From assembly GCF_016632335.1 (NCBI RefSeq), contig NZ_JAEPBG010000003.1, forward strand, positions 372,001-436,000: a DNA stretch of 64,000 nucleotides. Reading direction: 5' to 3'. The position numbers were made by a program, and so were the translations under genes. The notes under the pieces were generated by a model. That model ran no database searches. It was not told the origin of the DNA and worked only from the letters and a program-made list of their open reading frames with translations. Below, one piece after another: positions 25,149 to 33,737 of this stretch (positions are counted from its first letter, which is position 1; every line of letters starts with the position of its first letter). This DNA is from Noviherbaspirillum pedocola (GTDB lineage Bacteria; Pseudomonadota; Gammaproteobacteria; Burkholderiales; Burkholderiaceae_D).

Positions 25149-26323
25149 GCCTTGCCCCTTGCGACATGGACCATTGCGACCAGTGTCTGGTCTTCGAAAT
25201 GCGTCCGGTCTATCCAGTCGACCGCAAGCGCCATGGCATGGCTGTCTCCGGCAGCGATGGCAGCTTCCAGCAGAATGCGCAGATCGGCCGGCTCCTTCTG
25301 CACGTCCCAGTTCAGTAGCGCGGTGCGCAACGCCTGGCGCGGTTGGCCGAGCAGATGCAGTTCAAAGCGCGCCTGTTCGCGCCGATGCACAACGTCGCCG
25401 CGCATCGCGGCCGCCGCGAAGCGCTGTCGCAGCGCTTCGATATCGTCCCGGGCTTGTGGCGCCTGCTGCATGTTCATTGCCAGCGCATGGCGCAGCAGCA
25501 GGGCGTCATTGCGCGTGCGCGCTTTTACCAGTGCCGCGGCATCCGCATAGCGCTTGCGGTCCAGCAGGAAATCGGCGTAGGCGCCAAGCAGATAGCCATC
25601 CGGCTTGTCGATTGCCATCGCCTCGCGGAAATGCGCTTCCGCTTGCGCGGGTCGGTCCAGCCGTGCCGCCATTTCGCCCAGCAGGGTGGCGACCCAGATA
25701 CGCACGCCGGGATCGGCATTCGGGTATTGCGCCAGCGTCGCAGACAGGTCGTCATAGCTCGCCTGCGCATGGCCGTCGAGCGCGCCGACGTTGGCCGTGC
25801 AGGCGCGCAGCACGATGTCGTACGCGAGGCCATGCAGCCTGCTGCAGGCATTCCTGGCTTCGTCATGCCTGCCGACGACGGCCAGCACGGTGGCGCGTGT
25901 GAGCCAGGCCTGGCCATTGTGCGGGTCGGCGGCCAGCACGCTTTCCAGTGCTGCCAGCGATTCGTCAAACCGGTGCACGCTCTGCAGGATGATGGCTTTT
26001 TCGAGCAGCACGGCGTTCGGCGGACGAGGCGCATCCCACCACGGTTTCAACGCGGCCTGCGCATAGCCGAGGTAACGCGGATCGCCGTCGGTGCGCGATG
26101 CGCTGATGTACATCTGGGCAAGCCGGCTTGCCAGATCGACGTTTTCCGGGTCCTGCTTCAGTCGCGCGCGCATCCTGGCGAAGGCCTGTTGCAGCGGATC
26201 GTTCCTGCTGGGCAGGACTTCCAGCACCTTGCTGCCGTTCTCCGGCACATAAGGCGCTGCGCAGGCGACGCTACTGGTGATGGCGGCGATCGCGGCGATC
26301 AGCGCAAGCGCGAAACCTTGCAT
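25145..26323 (-). CDS. Secreted TPR-repeat protein
   Basis: 392 residues with a signal peptide (cleavage near SSVACAAP) and helical tetratricopeptide repeats through ~60-280 (for example FDESLAALESVLAADPHNGQAWLTRATVLAVVGRHDEARNAC contains one full unit split over residues ~125-165). TPR domains hold protein complexes together, so this is probably the scaffold of the operon, in the periplasm. AAGGGGAA lies just before the start. Four-base overlap with the HupE-like gene downstream; 82 bases separate it from the small lipoprotein gene. Confidence 0.78.
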   Translation of the reverse strand: MQGFALALIAAIAAITSSVACAAPYVPENGSKVLEVLPSRNDPLQQAFARMRARLKQDPENVDLASRLAQMYISASRTDGDPRYLGYAQAALKPWWDAPRPPNAVLLEKAIILQSVHRFDESLAALESVLAADPHNGQAWLTRATVLAVVGRHDEARNACSRLHGLAYDIVLRACTANVGALDGHAQASYDDLSATLAQYPNADPGVRIWVATLLGEMAARLDRPAQAEAHFREAMAIDKPDGYLLGAYADFLLDRKRYADAAALVKARTRNDALLLRHALAMNMQQAPQARDDIEALRQRFAAAAMRGDVVHRREQARFELHLLGQPRQALRTALLNWDVQKEPADLRILLEAAIAAGDSHAMALAVDWIDRTHFEDQTLVAMVHVARGKA

Positions 26324-26405
26324 TGCTTCCCCTTCTTTTCTGGTGATCTGTGCCGCGGGGAACAGCGGCGAGACTGCCGCTGTTCCCCGCCTTCGCAGCG
26401 CCGGC

Positions 26406-26651
26406 CTACAAAGGCGCAGGCTCGATATCGTTCGGCGTCGTCACGGCGATATCGTCGATCGCGATCGGCTCGGCGTTGTCCGCACTGGTGCTGATCAGGG
26501 CCAGCACGCGCGCAAAGAACGCATCCGATGCGCCCGGGTTGGAAGCCTGGCTGCCGCCGCTGCCATCATCGGAGCCGCCGCCACAGCCGCCTAGGGCAGC
26601 TGCGGCCAGCAATAACGCGCCTGCCGCAAGGATTCGCTTATGCATAGTCAT
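26406..26651 (-). CDS. Small secreted lipoprotein
   Basis: 81 residues. Lipobox ALGGC with the lipidated Cys at ~23, followed by a Gly/Ser/Asp-rich linker and a short conserved-looking segment (SDAFFARVLALISTSADNAEPIAIDDI). GGAGCG seven bases before ATG 26651 supports the start. It lies 13 bases after the DUF4331 gene, so it is in the same transcript. No homologue is recognised by eye. The acidic tail could bind cations or a partner. Confidence 0.7.
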   Translation of the reverse strand: MTMHKRILAAGALLLAAAALGGCGGGSDDGSGGSQASNPGASDAFFARVLALISTSADNAEPIAIDDIAVTTPNDIEPAPL

Positions 26652-26664
26652 GGCATCGCTCCGT

Positions 26665-28158
26665 TCACTGGTTGAAGGACCCGGACAGCGGCGTGCCCAG
26701 ATACGGGAATGCCGTGCCGTAGTCGGCTGCAGTCTTGCGCACCCCGTCGGTCAGCGCCAGTCCGCCAGCCGGCGCATCAGCGGGCTTGCAGCCCACCTGC
26801 AAGGCATCGGTGTCGCCAGTCAGCACGCACAATGCCCCCATGGCCACGCGCAGCGAAACGTCGACGATGTCATCCGCGGGACGGCGGCCATTCGGGAAGC
26901 CGGCCTTGTCGCCGCCGGCTACGCCGAGAGCGTTTTGCGATGCGGCGGGCGTCGGCGCGATCGACGTGTTCAGGCGCAGCATTTCCGAAGGCGTGACGTT
27001 GGCAGGCTGGTTCACCCCCTTGATACCCTTCAGAAACGCCGTCACCAGATCCGTGCGCGGCAGGTTCGTCGGCGCCTTGGCCGATGGGAAGAGCGTCTGC
27101 ACCAGCGCTGGCAGCGTCGGGTTGGTCACGTAGGTGAGGAACTGGGCATCATCCTTCGGCTTGGAAGCATTGAAGCGGTCCTTGTCTTCCAGTCCTATGA
27201 TCACCTCGTTGACGAGCGGCATGCCTAGCCGCGATACCTGCGCCCATGCACCGCCTTCCTTGGTCGCGTTCCCCAGGCCCGAAGCCGGCGCCGGATTGAT
27301 GAGCCTGCCCTGGCGCAGGCTCGCCGTGGTCCAGGCGCCGATGACCGGATCGCCGCCGGCCGTCAGGCAGGAGATCGGCACTTCCACCGCGATCGTGCTG
27401 ATGTTCTTGTTCTCCAGATCGTTCTTGTTGCCAGCGTTTTCCGGGCCGAGCGGGTTCAGGTTGAACAGGTCGAAGATTTTGCCGACGGCGATATAGAACG
27501 GCTCCTTGCGCTGGCCGACGAAGACGCGGCCATTGCCGCAGCCCGGGATGGAAACGTTATAGATATGCTGGCTGGCATAGGCTTCGTAGCCGCCGGGAAA
27601 GGTCTTGTCGCCGATGTTGTCGACAGGCTTGTCGAATTCGGCGCCGCTGGGTCCGGTAATGCTTGCCCGGGTGCCGCTGCGCCGGTCGCCGCGGACGATG
27701 TCCACCGTATAGGTTTCCCGTACATTCAGCGATGCGGGATTGACGGCGCCGATCGTGTTCGAATTGATCAGCGGAATCGCTACCTGCTTGTCCCCGATCG
27801 GCAGTGCTGTGCGCTTCGACGTGCTCTTGAAATGGAACTGGAAGGTGAGGTCTTCCTTGGCGTCGCCATTGTTGTCGACATGGATTTCATACAGGGCATT
27901 CGGATCGAACTGGTAGAAGTTCGGTCCGCCCTGCGGATCCTGGAAAGGAATGTAGTTGGCAATCAGTGTCACATAATCCTGGCGTCCCGATTCATAGCTT
28001 CGGAACATGTAGAAGTCGGTGCCGTCGACTTTCGGCGCGCCGGTAATGAAAGGGCCTTCACGGTGGCTGGAAGCCATTGCTGGCATGCTCGCAATGCTGG
28101 CCACAGAGGCAGCCAACAACGTGGTTTTTACGATGGAACTGAAGCCCGGACGTCGCAT
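26665..28158 (-). CDS. Secreted DUF4331-family protein
   Basis: 497 residues. ATG 28158 follows AAGGAG by 6 bases. Signal peptide with cleavage at PAMA-SSHREGP; the mature start SSHREGPFITGAPKVDGTDFYMF and the phrases TLIANYIPFQDPQGGPNFYQFDP and YEIHVDNNGDAKEDLTFQFHF are the hallmarks of DUF4331 proteins. VDNNGDAKEDL resembles a calcium-binding loop. The domain has no established function. First gene and presumably the main product of the operon that also encodes a lipoprotein, TPR protein, HupE-like protein and TonB receptor. Confidence 0.85.
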   Translation of the reverse strand: MRRPGFSSIVKTTLLAASVASIASMPAMASSHREGPFITGAPKVDGTDFYMFRSYESGRQDYVTLIANYIPFQDPQGGPNFYQFDPNALYEIHVDNNGDAKEDLTFQFHFKSTSKRTALPIGDKQVAIPLINSNTIGAVNPASLNVRETYTVDIVRGDRRSGTRASITGPSGAEFDKPVDNIGDKTFPGGYEAYASQHIYNVSIPGCGNGRVFVGQRKEPFYIAVGKIFDLFNLNPLGPENAGNKNDLENKNISTIAVEVPISCLTAGGDPVIGAWTTASLRQGRLINPAPASGLGNATKEGGAWAQVSRLGMPLVNEVIIGLEDKDRFNASKPKDDAQFLTYVTNPTLPALVQTLFPSAKAPTNLPRTDLVTAFLKGIKGVNQPANVTPSEMLRLNTSIAPTPAASQNALGVAGGDKAGFPNGRRPADDIVDVSLRVAMGALCVLTGDTDALQVGCKPADAPAGGLALTDGVRKTAADYGTAFPYLGTPLSGSFNQ

Positions 28159-28552
28159 GTTCATCTCCTTGCATGGTTTGGTTCGATAGGTGTGACCGGA
28201 TGTAACCAACAGGCGGCAGTGATTCTACGAAGCGACTGGACGAACGGATTCAAGTACTTTCGGTTGCGATGGCAATCCTTGTTTGCGCGCATGCTTTGCG
28301 TCAGAAATGAACACACCGGCGCGGAAAGCGGCCGGAAAACGCGGCATGTCTAGGTCAGGAAGAAGGGATGGTTCGACGCAGGCTTTCCCGCGATTTCAAA
28401 CGATTACGGTCGCTCCAGCACCAGGACCGTATCGATCACTCGGATCACGCGATCGAACTGATGGACGTCATGGGTGCTGATGTCGGCATACTTTTAGACA
28501 CCCGGCATATCACCGGGCCGCCGGGCTGGCGTGCATTCGGCGAGCCGCCTTT
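28159..28552. other. 394-bp intergenic region upstream of the DUF4331 operon
   Basis: Holds the leftward promoter of the DUF4331 operon. A possible ECF-type pair reads GAATCC (28251-28246) and CGTAGA (28229-28224) with a 16-base spacer on the minus strand; this is weak. The right-hand part (28368-28552) is open on the plus strand but has no protein-like composition. No terminator with a U-tract was found. Confidence 0.35.
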
Positions 28553-29428
28553 TCACGCCAGCCAGGGCACCAGCAGGCGATTGATCTCATCCGCGCCGTC
28601 GTATTGCACCCAGTGGCCGGCGCCCGGCACGATATGTGTCCGAACGCGGGGACAGGCATCCTTCAGCACGCGAAGGACCGCTTCGGGGTCCGCTGTCACA
28701 TCATGCTCACCCCAGACGACAAGCGCTTCGGCATCGGTCTGTCCGAGCGCGGCGTACAGGCCGCCGGAGCGCGCCAGCCCCTTGCTGCGAAAGCGCGTTC
28801 GGATGCAGGAATCGATATGCACCTGCAATGCCAGCGCATCGATGCGCGCAGGGTCATGCAGCATGTGCATCGCCAGGTTATGGCGCATGATCTCGCCGAG
28901 CGCCGCCTCGTCATGCGCTTCCGCGGCGCCGCGCCACTGCAGCAGTTTGCCGCGTGGCCGGCGCAGACTGCCATGCCCTGCCGGCCCGAGCAGGGCCAGC
29001 CTGCGCACTTTGCCGCGAGTTGCCGCGATCTGCGCGGCGACCAGACCGCCGAAGGAAAAGCCAACCAGGTCGATGACGCCATCAACGCCAAAGAAGCTGT
29101 CGAGACCGGCGATGGTCGGCGCCACCACGGCTCCCAGATCCGCTGAAGTAGCGGCGTCCGAATCGCCATATCCCGGCATGTCGGGCAGCCAGACCGAATG
29201 TCGCTCGGAGAGCGCGGCGATGTTGCGGACCCAGTGCAGCCAGCTGCCATGGCCGCCATGCAGCAGCACCACGGGCTTGCCCTCGCCGAAGCTGCGCCAT
29301 GCCATGCGGCCGCCTTCGCATGCTGAAACATGACGCCGGGACAGGCTCTCAATCTGGCTTAGATAGGCTGCGGCTTCGGCGGCGCTTGAAGGCGGGGGCG
29401 CGGGATGAATGCTGTTGATGTTGGTCAT
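28553..29428 (-). CDS. Alpha/beta-hydrolase
   Basis: 291 residues from ATG 29428. Oxyanion HGGHGSW, nucleophile elbow VGFSFGG, acidic residue in VVWGEHDVT and late histidine in GAGHWVQYD form a complete catalytic triad of the C-C hydrolase/lactonase kind. Its neighbours are aromatic catabolism genes, so it may open a ring-cleavage product or a lactone, but the gentisate route itself does not need it. No strong ribosome-binding site. Start could also lie at 29494. Confidence 0.78.
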   Translation of the reverse strand: MTNINSIHPAPPPSSAAEAAAYLSQIESLSRRHVSACEGGRMAWRSFGEGKPVVLLHGGHGSWLHWVRNIAALSERHSVWLPDMPGYGDSDAATSADLGAVVAPTIAGLDSFFGVDGVIDLVGFSFGGLVAAQIAATRGKVRRLALLGPAGHGSLRRPRGKLLQWRGAAEAHDEAALGEIMRHNLAMHMLHDPARIDALALQVHIDSCIRTRFRSKGLARSGGLYAALGQTDAEALVVWGEHDVTADPEAVLRVLKDACPRVRTHIVPGAGHWVQYDGADEINRLLVPWLA

Positions 29429-29881
29429 ACCGATTTCTGATTGACTTGCCGAACCCGACAGCACGACTGCCAGTTCACTCGGACCGTGCCGCATGCAGCG
29501 CCGAGACCGGCATGGCTTGGATTCAAAGAGAGGGGATTGTCTTGAATTGAGGCTTCGCCGTCAAACCGTTAGAGCGTATTCGCCCCGACCATCCTCATGG
29601 CACTTTGCGCGCCGGCAAGGCCAGCGACGAAACACCATTAGTCACAAGCACATTGGAAACATCAGCAGATGAATGCAGCATTGAAGAGCGCTGCACTGGC
29701 AGCGAGCTCAGCGATGCCAGCGCTCATGGACTCAATGAACGGGTCGCGATTCCCCGGCTGTATGACGGCCGCGAATTCATGTTCCGGATGGTGAAGGCCT
29801 TCGCACAATAAGCGCGACAGTAACCGGCGTCGCCTGCTGAATGCGACGCCGATCCGGTTGCGTCAGCACCCTATCGAAGGA
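29429..29881. other. 453-bp gap between hydrolase and maleylpyruvate isomerase
   Basis: Includes a plus-strand open frame from TTG 29605 to 29811 (68 codons) ending VKAFAQ, in DNA of lower GC than its surroundings (about 29630-29720). No ribosome-binding site or recognisable domain, so I do not call it a gene; it may be the remains of one. Confidence 0.3.
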
Positions 29882-30520
29882 TCAGGACACGAAGTCTGGC
29901 TGATTCTGCGGCGCAGCCGCGATAAAAGCTGGATGCGCCATGCAACGCGCATACACCGCTTCAACGCGCGGAAACCCGGACAGGTCGCAGCTCATGCGCA
30001 TCGCATTGGCTACCTGCGGTACCAGGCAGCAGTCGGCCAGTGTCGGCTCGTCGCCCACACAGAAGGCACCTGGCGGCAGCGCCGTCAGCAGGGCCTCCAC
30101 CGCGGACAAGCCTTCAGCGACCCAGTGCCTGTACCAGGCCGATTTCGCCGCCTCGTCCACGCCCAGCGTGCCGGTCAGGTATTTCAGCACGCGCAGGTTA
30201 TTGATCGGGTGGATTTCGCAGGCAATGGTCTGCGCGATTTCCAGCACCCGGGCGCGCTCGATGCCGGCATCGGGTATCAGCCGCGGCTCGGGGTACTTCT
30301 GGTCGAGATAATCGATGATGGCCATCGACTGGGTCAGCTTCACATCGCCATCGACCAGCGTCGGCACGATGCCGGCCGGGCTGAGCGATCGGTAATCCTC
30401 CCTGCCCTGCTCACCGCTGCGCAGATTCACGGCGGCGTATTCGTACGAAAGGCCCTTCAGCGCCAGCGCGATGCGCACGCGGAAGGACGTGGAGCTGTTG
30501 AAGAAGCTGTGGAGTTTCAT
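29882..30520 (-). CDS. nagL: Maleylpyruvate isomerase, glutathione S-transferase zeta-type
   Basis: 212 residues. The start MKLHSFFNSSTSFRVRIAL carries the zeta-class active-site serines (SSTSFR) for glutathione; QSMAIIDYLDQ is the usual thioredoxin-fold ending, and the C-terminal helical domain has CEIHPINNLRVLKYL. Converts maleylpyruvate to fumarylpyruvate. ATG 30532 (four codons earlier) is an equal alternative; neither has a good ribosome-binding site. Last gene of the gentisate operon. Confidence 0.85.
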   Translation of the reverse strand: MKLHSFFNSSTSFRVRIALALKGLSYEYAAVNLRSGEQGREDYRSLSPAGIVPTLVDGDVKLTQSMAIIDYLDQKYPEPRLIPDAGIERARVLEIAQTIACEIHPINNLRVLKYLTGTLGVDEAAKSAWYRHWVAEGLSAVEALLTALPPGAFCVGDEPTLADCCLVPQVANAMRMSCDLSGFPRVEAVYARCMAHPAFIAAAPQNQPDFVS

Positions 30521-30663
30521 GGTGCTGTTCATGTCTGTGAATTGATGCTGGAGCGCCCTCGTTTGCAAGGCATCGATGTCGAAACCATGGCAAGGATAGC
30601 CGCAAGTCGTGCCATCAGGCGGCCGGGCGCACATACGTGCCCGGCGTTCCTTTCATGCCGAAA

Positions 30664-31818
30664 TCAAAAGGCCTTCTGATCGGCGAACTTGTCGAACTCG
30701 ATGCTGTAAATGCCGCCTTCGCGCTGCTCGGTGCGGCGTATGTAGACCGTCTGGGTCACATCACGGGTGTCGGGGTCGATCGCGACAGTGCCGCGCGGAC
30801 TATCCCACTTCGCGCCTTTCAGCGCGCCGACGAACTTGCCGCCATCCGTATCGCCGCCTGTCTTGTTCAGCGCGGTGTAGATCGCCGCCATGCCGTCGTA
30901 GCCTGCCACCGACATGTAATTCGGGCGCATTTTCGTGCCATACGCTTTCGCATACGCGGCGACATACTCGCGGTTCAACGGCGACTCATGCGCGGTGGAG
31001 TAATGGCCGGCAGTGATCGCGCCCACCGCCGGCTTGCCGATGGCTTCGACGATGCTGTCGTCGACCAGGTCCACCGTGCCGAGCAGCTTCACGCCCGCCT
31101 TGTCCATGCCGCGCTCGGCCCAAGTCTTCATGAAAGCGATCGTGCCCTCGCCCGGCGGCAGGAACACGAAGACTGCATTCGGCTTCGCATCCTTGATACG
31201 TTGAATGTAGGAACCGAAATCGACATTCGAGACCGGCACCCGGACTTCGCCGAGCAGCTTCTGCCCGCCGGCCTCATATGCGTGCTTGAAGGCGGCGCCC
31301 GCGTCCAGGCCAGGCGCGAAATCCGCGACCAGGGTATAGACCTTATCGATCCGGTTGGCCAGCGCCCACTTCGCCATCGGCTGCGACAGCTGCGGCAAGG
31401 TATGCGAGACGCGCACGACATAGGGGGACTTCGAAGTGAGAACCGACGCGGCCGCATTCATCACGACCATCGGCTTCTTCGCCTGGGTCGCTACGGCAGC
31501 CGTGGCGAGCGCGCCCGGCGACATGCCGAAGCCGGCCAGCACATCGGCATGGCTGTTGGTGACCAGCTCCTGGGCCAGCCGCTTGGTGAGCTCGGGCGCG
31601 GTGCCGGTGTCGTCCTTGACGATCAGCTCGATCCGCTTTCCCGCGACCGTATCGCCATGCGTGGCCATGTACAGCCTGGCGCCATTGCCGATCTGCATGC
31701 CGTAATCGGCGAAGGGACCGCTCAGCGGCAGGATCAGGCCGACCTTGATGGTTTCCTGCGCCCATGACGGCGCGGCTATGGCCAATGCAGCCGCGGCCGC
31801 CAACAACGTTCTGTTCAT
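30664..31818 (-). CDS. LivK-type periplasmic solute-binding protein
   Basis: 384 residues with signal peptide (cleavage near PSWAQE) and the type-1 periplasmic-binding fold of branched-chain amino-acid/aromatic-acid binding proteins (KVGLILPLSGPFADYGMQIGNGARL, AAVATQAKKPMVVMNAA, NYMSVAGYDGMAAIY). GGGAGGAG precedes the start. It sits between fumarylpyruvate hydrolase and maleylpyruvate isomerase without permease or ATPase genes. Related proteins bind benzoate-type compounds, so it probably captures gentisate or a precursor for an ABC transporter encoded elsewhere. Confidence 0.83.
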   Translation of the reverse strand: MNRTLLAAAAALAIAAPSWAQETIKVGLILPLSGPFADYGMQIGNGARLYMATHGDTVAGKRIELIVKDDTGTAPELTKRLAQELVTNSHADVLAGFGMSPGALATAAVATQAKKPMVVMNAAASVLTSKSPYVVRVSHTLPQLSQPMAKWALANRIDKVYTLVADFAPGLDAGAAFKHAYEAGGQKLLGEVRVPVSNVDFGSYIQRIKDAKPNAVFVFLPPGEGTIAFMKTWAERGMDKAGVKLLGTVDLVDDSIVEAIGKPAVGAITAGHYSTAHESPLNREYVAAYAKAYGTKMRPNYMSVAGYDGMAAIYTALNKTGGDTDGGKFVGALKGAKWDSPRGTVAIDPDTRDVTQTVYIRRTEQREGGIYSIEFDKFADQKAF

Positions 31819-31886
31819 CCTGTCTCCTCCCGCCTCGCATGCGCTTGTTATCGCCGGCGCGTATCGCCGGCTGTCATCGCCGGATA

Positions 31887-32594
31887 TTACGCGACGTTGA
31901 CGCGGATGCCGCCAAGCTTGGCGATTTCGCCGACCATCGCCTGCCCCCGCTGCACCGGGCCCACGCCTTCGGGCGTGCCGGAAAGGATCAGATCGCCTGG
32001 CTGCAGCTCGAACAGCGTCGACAGGTTGGCGATGACTTCCGGCACCGACCAGATCAGGTGGGTGATATCGCTCTTCTGCTTTACCTGTCCATCGACCTCG
32101 AGACGAATTTCGCCGTCATTCACATGACCGACGCGCGAGACCGGATACACCGGGCCGATCGGTGCGGAATAGTCGAAGGCCTTGCCGATTTCCCATGGAC
32201 GTCCGGCTTCGCGCATCTTGATCTGCAGATCACGCCGGGTCATGTCCAGGCCGACTGCGTAGCCGTAGATATGCGCGCTCGCGTCTTCGACCGAGATATT
32301 CTTGCCGCCCTTTCCTATGCATACCACCAGCTCGAGTTCGTAATGGTAGTTGCCGGTCAGGTCCGGATACGGAATCGTCACGGTTTCGCCTTCCGGCACC
32401 ACGACCACGGACTTGTCGTCATTCGGCTTGCAGAAGAAGAAAGGCGGCTCGCGGTCCGGGTCGAAGCCCATTTCGCGCGCATGGGCTGCATAGTTGCGGC
32501 CGACGCAATACACGCGGCGCACCGGGAAAAGCGCCGCTTCGCCGATAACGGGAAGGCCGACGATGGCTTGTGGCTGGATAACGTAATTCGACAT
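31887..32594 (-). CDS. nagK: Fumarylpyruvate hydrolase (FAH family)
   Basis: 235 residues with the FAH-fold signatures: RVYCVGRNYAAHAREMG, PPFFFCKPND, YHYELELVVCIGKGG (metal ligands E-x-E) and GYAVGLDMTRRDLQ, ending with LILSGTPEGVGPVQRG. Splits fumarylpyruvate into fumarate and pyruvate with a divalent metal. It sits between the dioxygenase and the binding-protein gene, 69 bases after gentisate dioxygenase. No strong ribosome-binding site was seen. Confidence 0.88.
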   Translation of the reverse strand: MSNYVIQPQAIVGLPVIGEAALFPVRRVYCVGRNYAAHAREMGFDPDREPPFFFCKPNDDKSVVVVPEGETVTIPYPDLTGNYHYELELVVCIGKGGKNISVEDASAHIYGYAVGLDMTRRDLQIKMREAGRPWEIGKAFDYSAPIGPVYPVSRVGHVNDGEIRLEVDGQVKQKSDITHLIWSVPEVIANLSTLFELQPGDLILSGTPEGVGPVQRGQAMVGEIAKLGGIRVNVA

Positions 32595-32663
32595 GATGAG
32601 TGATGCCTGGTTGTGGAAAGAAAAGGCGCAAAGGGCGCGGACGCGATGGGTCCGCGCAGGACC

Positions 32664-33713
32664 TCAGTCCAGAAACTCTTCGCGCAGTATGCCGAGCGCC
32701 TCGTGGATAGGCCGGTCGGAAAAGCTGAACAGCACGGCTTCCTGCTCGGTATCAAACGAGACCTTCGACCAGGATGGCGCGACGAACACATCCTGCGGCT
32801 CGAAGGTGTAGCGCTGATCATTGATCTGCACGTTGCCGCGGCCTTCGGTGACGCAGTACACAGTGCCATCCGTGGAACGATGCGGCTTGCCGCGGAAGCC
32901 CTTCGGCAGCAATTGCATGCAGGTGCCGATGGTGGGCATGGCCCAGCCGCCAGTGGTCGGGTTGATGTATTTCATCTTCACGCCGTGCCAGGCGTCGATC
33001 TCGCCGTTGCGCTCCAGCGTGTACAGCGCCTCGCGGGTGCGGCTGTACGGATAGCTGAAGATCGGCGAGGTCAGGCCCGAGCGCTGATGGCGCACCGGCG
33101 CCATGTTGGCGCCGAAGCGCGCATAGCTGCTGCCCTCGGGATGGCGCACGGTCTGCGACTTGCTGTCGTCGTTTTCGGCGAAGCCGGCGTCGAAGAAGCG
33201 CAGCGTCGGAATGTCGAGGCCATCGAGCCAGACGACGGGTTCCGTGACATCGTCGACGCCTTCGTTGCCATGGTCATGCCAGCGCCACGACGGCGTGATG
33301 ATGAAGTCGCCGGGATGCATCGTGGTGCGCTCGCCTTCGACCGTGGTGTAGGCGCCGCGGCCATCGACGACGAAGCGCAGCGCCGATTGCACATGACGAT
33401 GCGAAGGCGCGACCTCGCCCGGCAGTATCAATTGCAGGCCGGCATACAGCGACTGGGTAATCGCCGACTGACCAGGCAATCCCGGGTTCTCCAGGATCAG
33501 CACGCGCCGCACCGCCTCCTCCGCGGTGATCAATTCGCCGGACTGCATCAGGAAAGGCTTCACCTCGCGATAACGCCACAGCGCCGGCACGCAAGCCGTG
33601 GTCGGGCTCTTCGGCACCAGCGCATGCAGCACTTCCCACAGCGGCGTCAGATGCAGCGGGCGCATCGCTTCATACAGCGCCTCACGCGCCGGGTTCGGTC
33701 TGTGTTGGTCCAT
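32664..33713 (-). CDS. nagI: Gentisate 1,2-dioxygenase
   Basis: 349 residues, bicupin. The N-terminal cupin has the iron ligands in PSHRHVQSALRFVV and a later histidine in SWRWHDHGN; the C-terminal cupin (PHRSTDGTVYCVTEG) lacks the full set. Opens the gentisate ring to maleylpyruvate using Fe(II) and O2. An AAGGAAG ribosome-binding site precedes it. The gene follows the transporter by 24 bases. The C-terminal half has a stand-alone relative in the salicylate operon (16340-16879). Confidence 0.92.
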   Translation of the reverse strand: MDQHRPNPAREALYEAMRPLHLTPLWEVLHALVPKSPTTACVPALWRYREVKPFLMQSGELITAEEAVRRVLILENPGLPGQSAITQSLYAGLQLILPGEVAPSHRHVQSALRFVVDGRGAYTTVEGERTTMHPGDFIITPSWRWHDHGNEGVDDVTEPVVWLDGLDIPTLRFFDAGFAENDDSKSQTVRHPEGSSYARFGANMAPVRHQRSGLTSPIFSYPYSRTREALYTLERNGEIDAWHGVKMKYINPTTGGWAMPTIGTCMQLLPKGFRGKPHRSTDGTVYCVTEGRGNVQINDQRYTFEPQDVFVAPSWSKVSFDTEQEAVLFSFSDRPIHEALGILREEFLD

Positions 33714-33737
33714 GTCTCTAGGCTTCCTTCATCGTCT

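Noticed and set aside
28224-28251. Possible ECF sigma promoter for the DUF4331 operon
   Set aside because: GAATCC/CGTAGA with a 16-base spacer is suggestive, but no sigma or anti-sigma gene is nearby and the hexamers are too loose to claim.
29605-29811. 68-codon open frame in the gap left of maleylpyruvate isomerase
   Set aside because: TTG start, no ribosome-binding site, no recognisable motif. Kept only as a note that the DNA composition is unusual.
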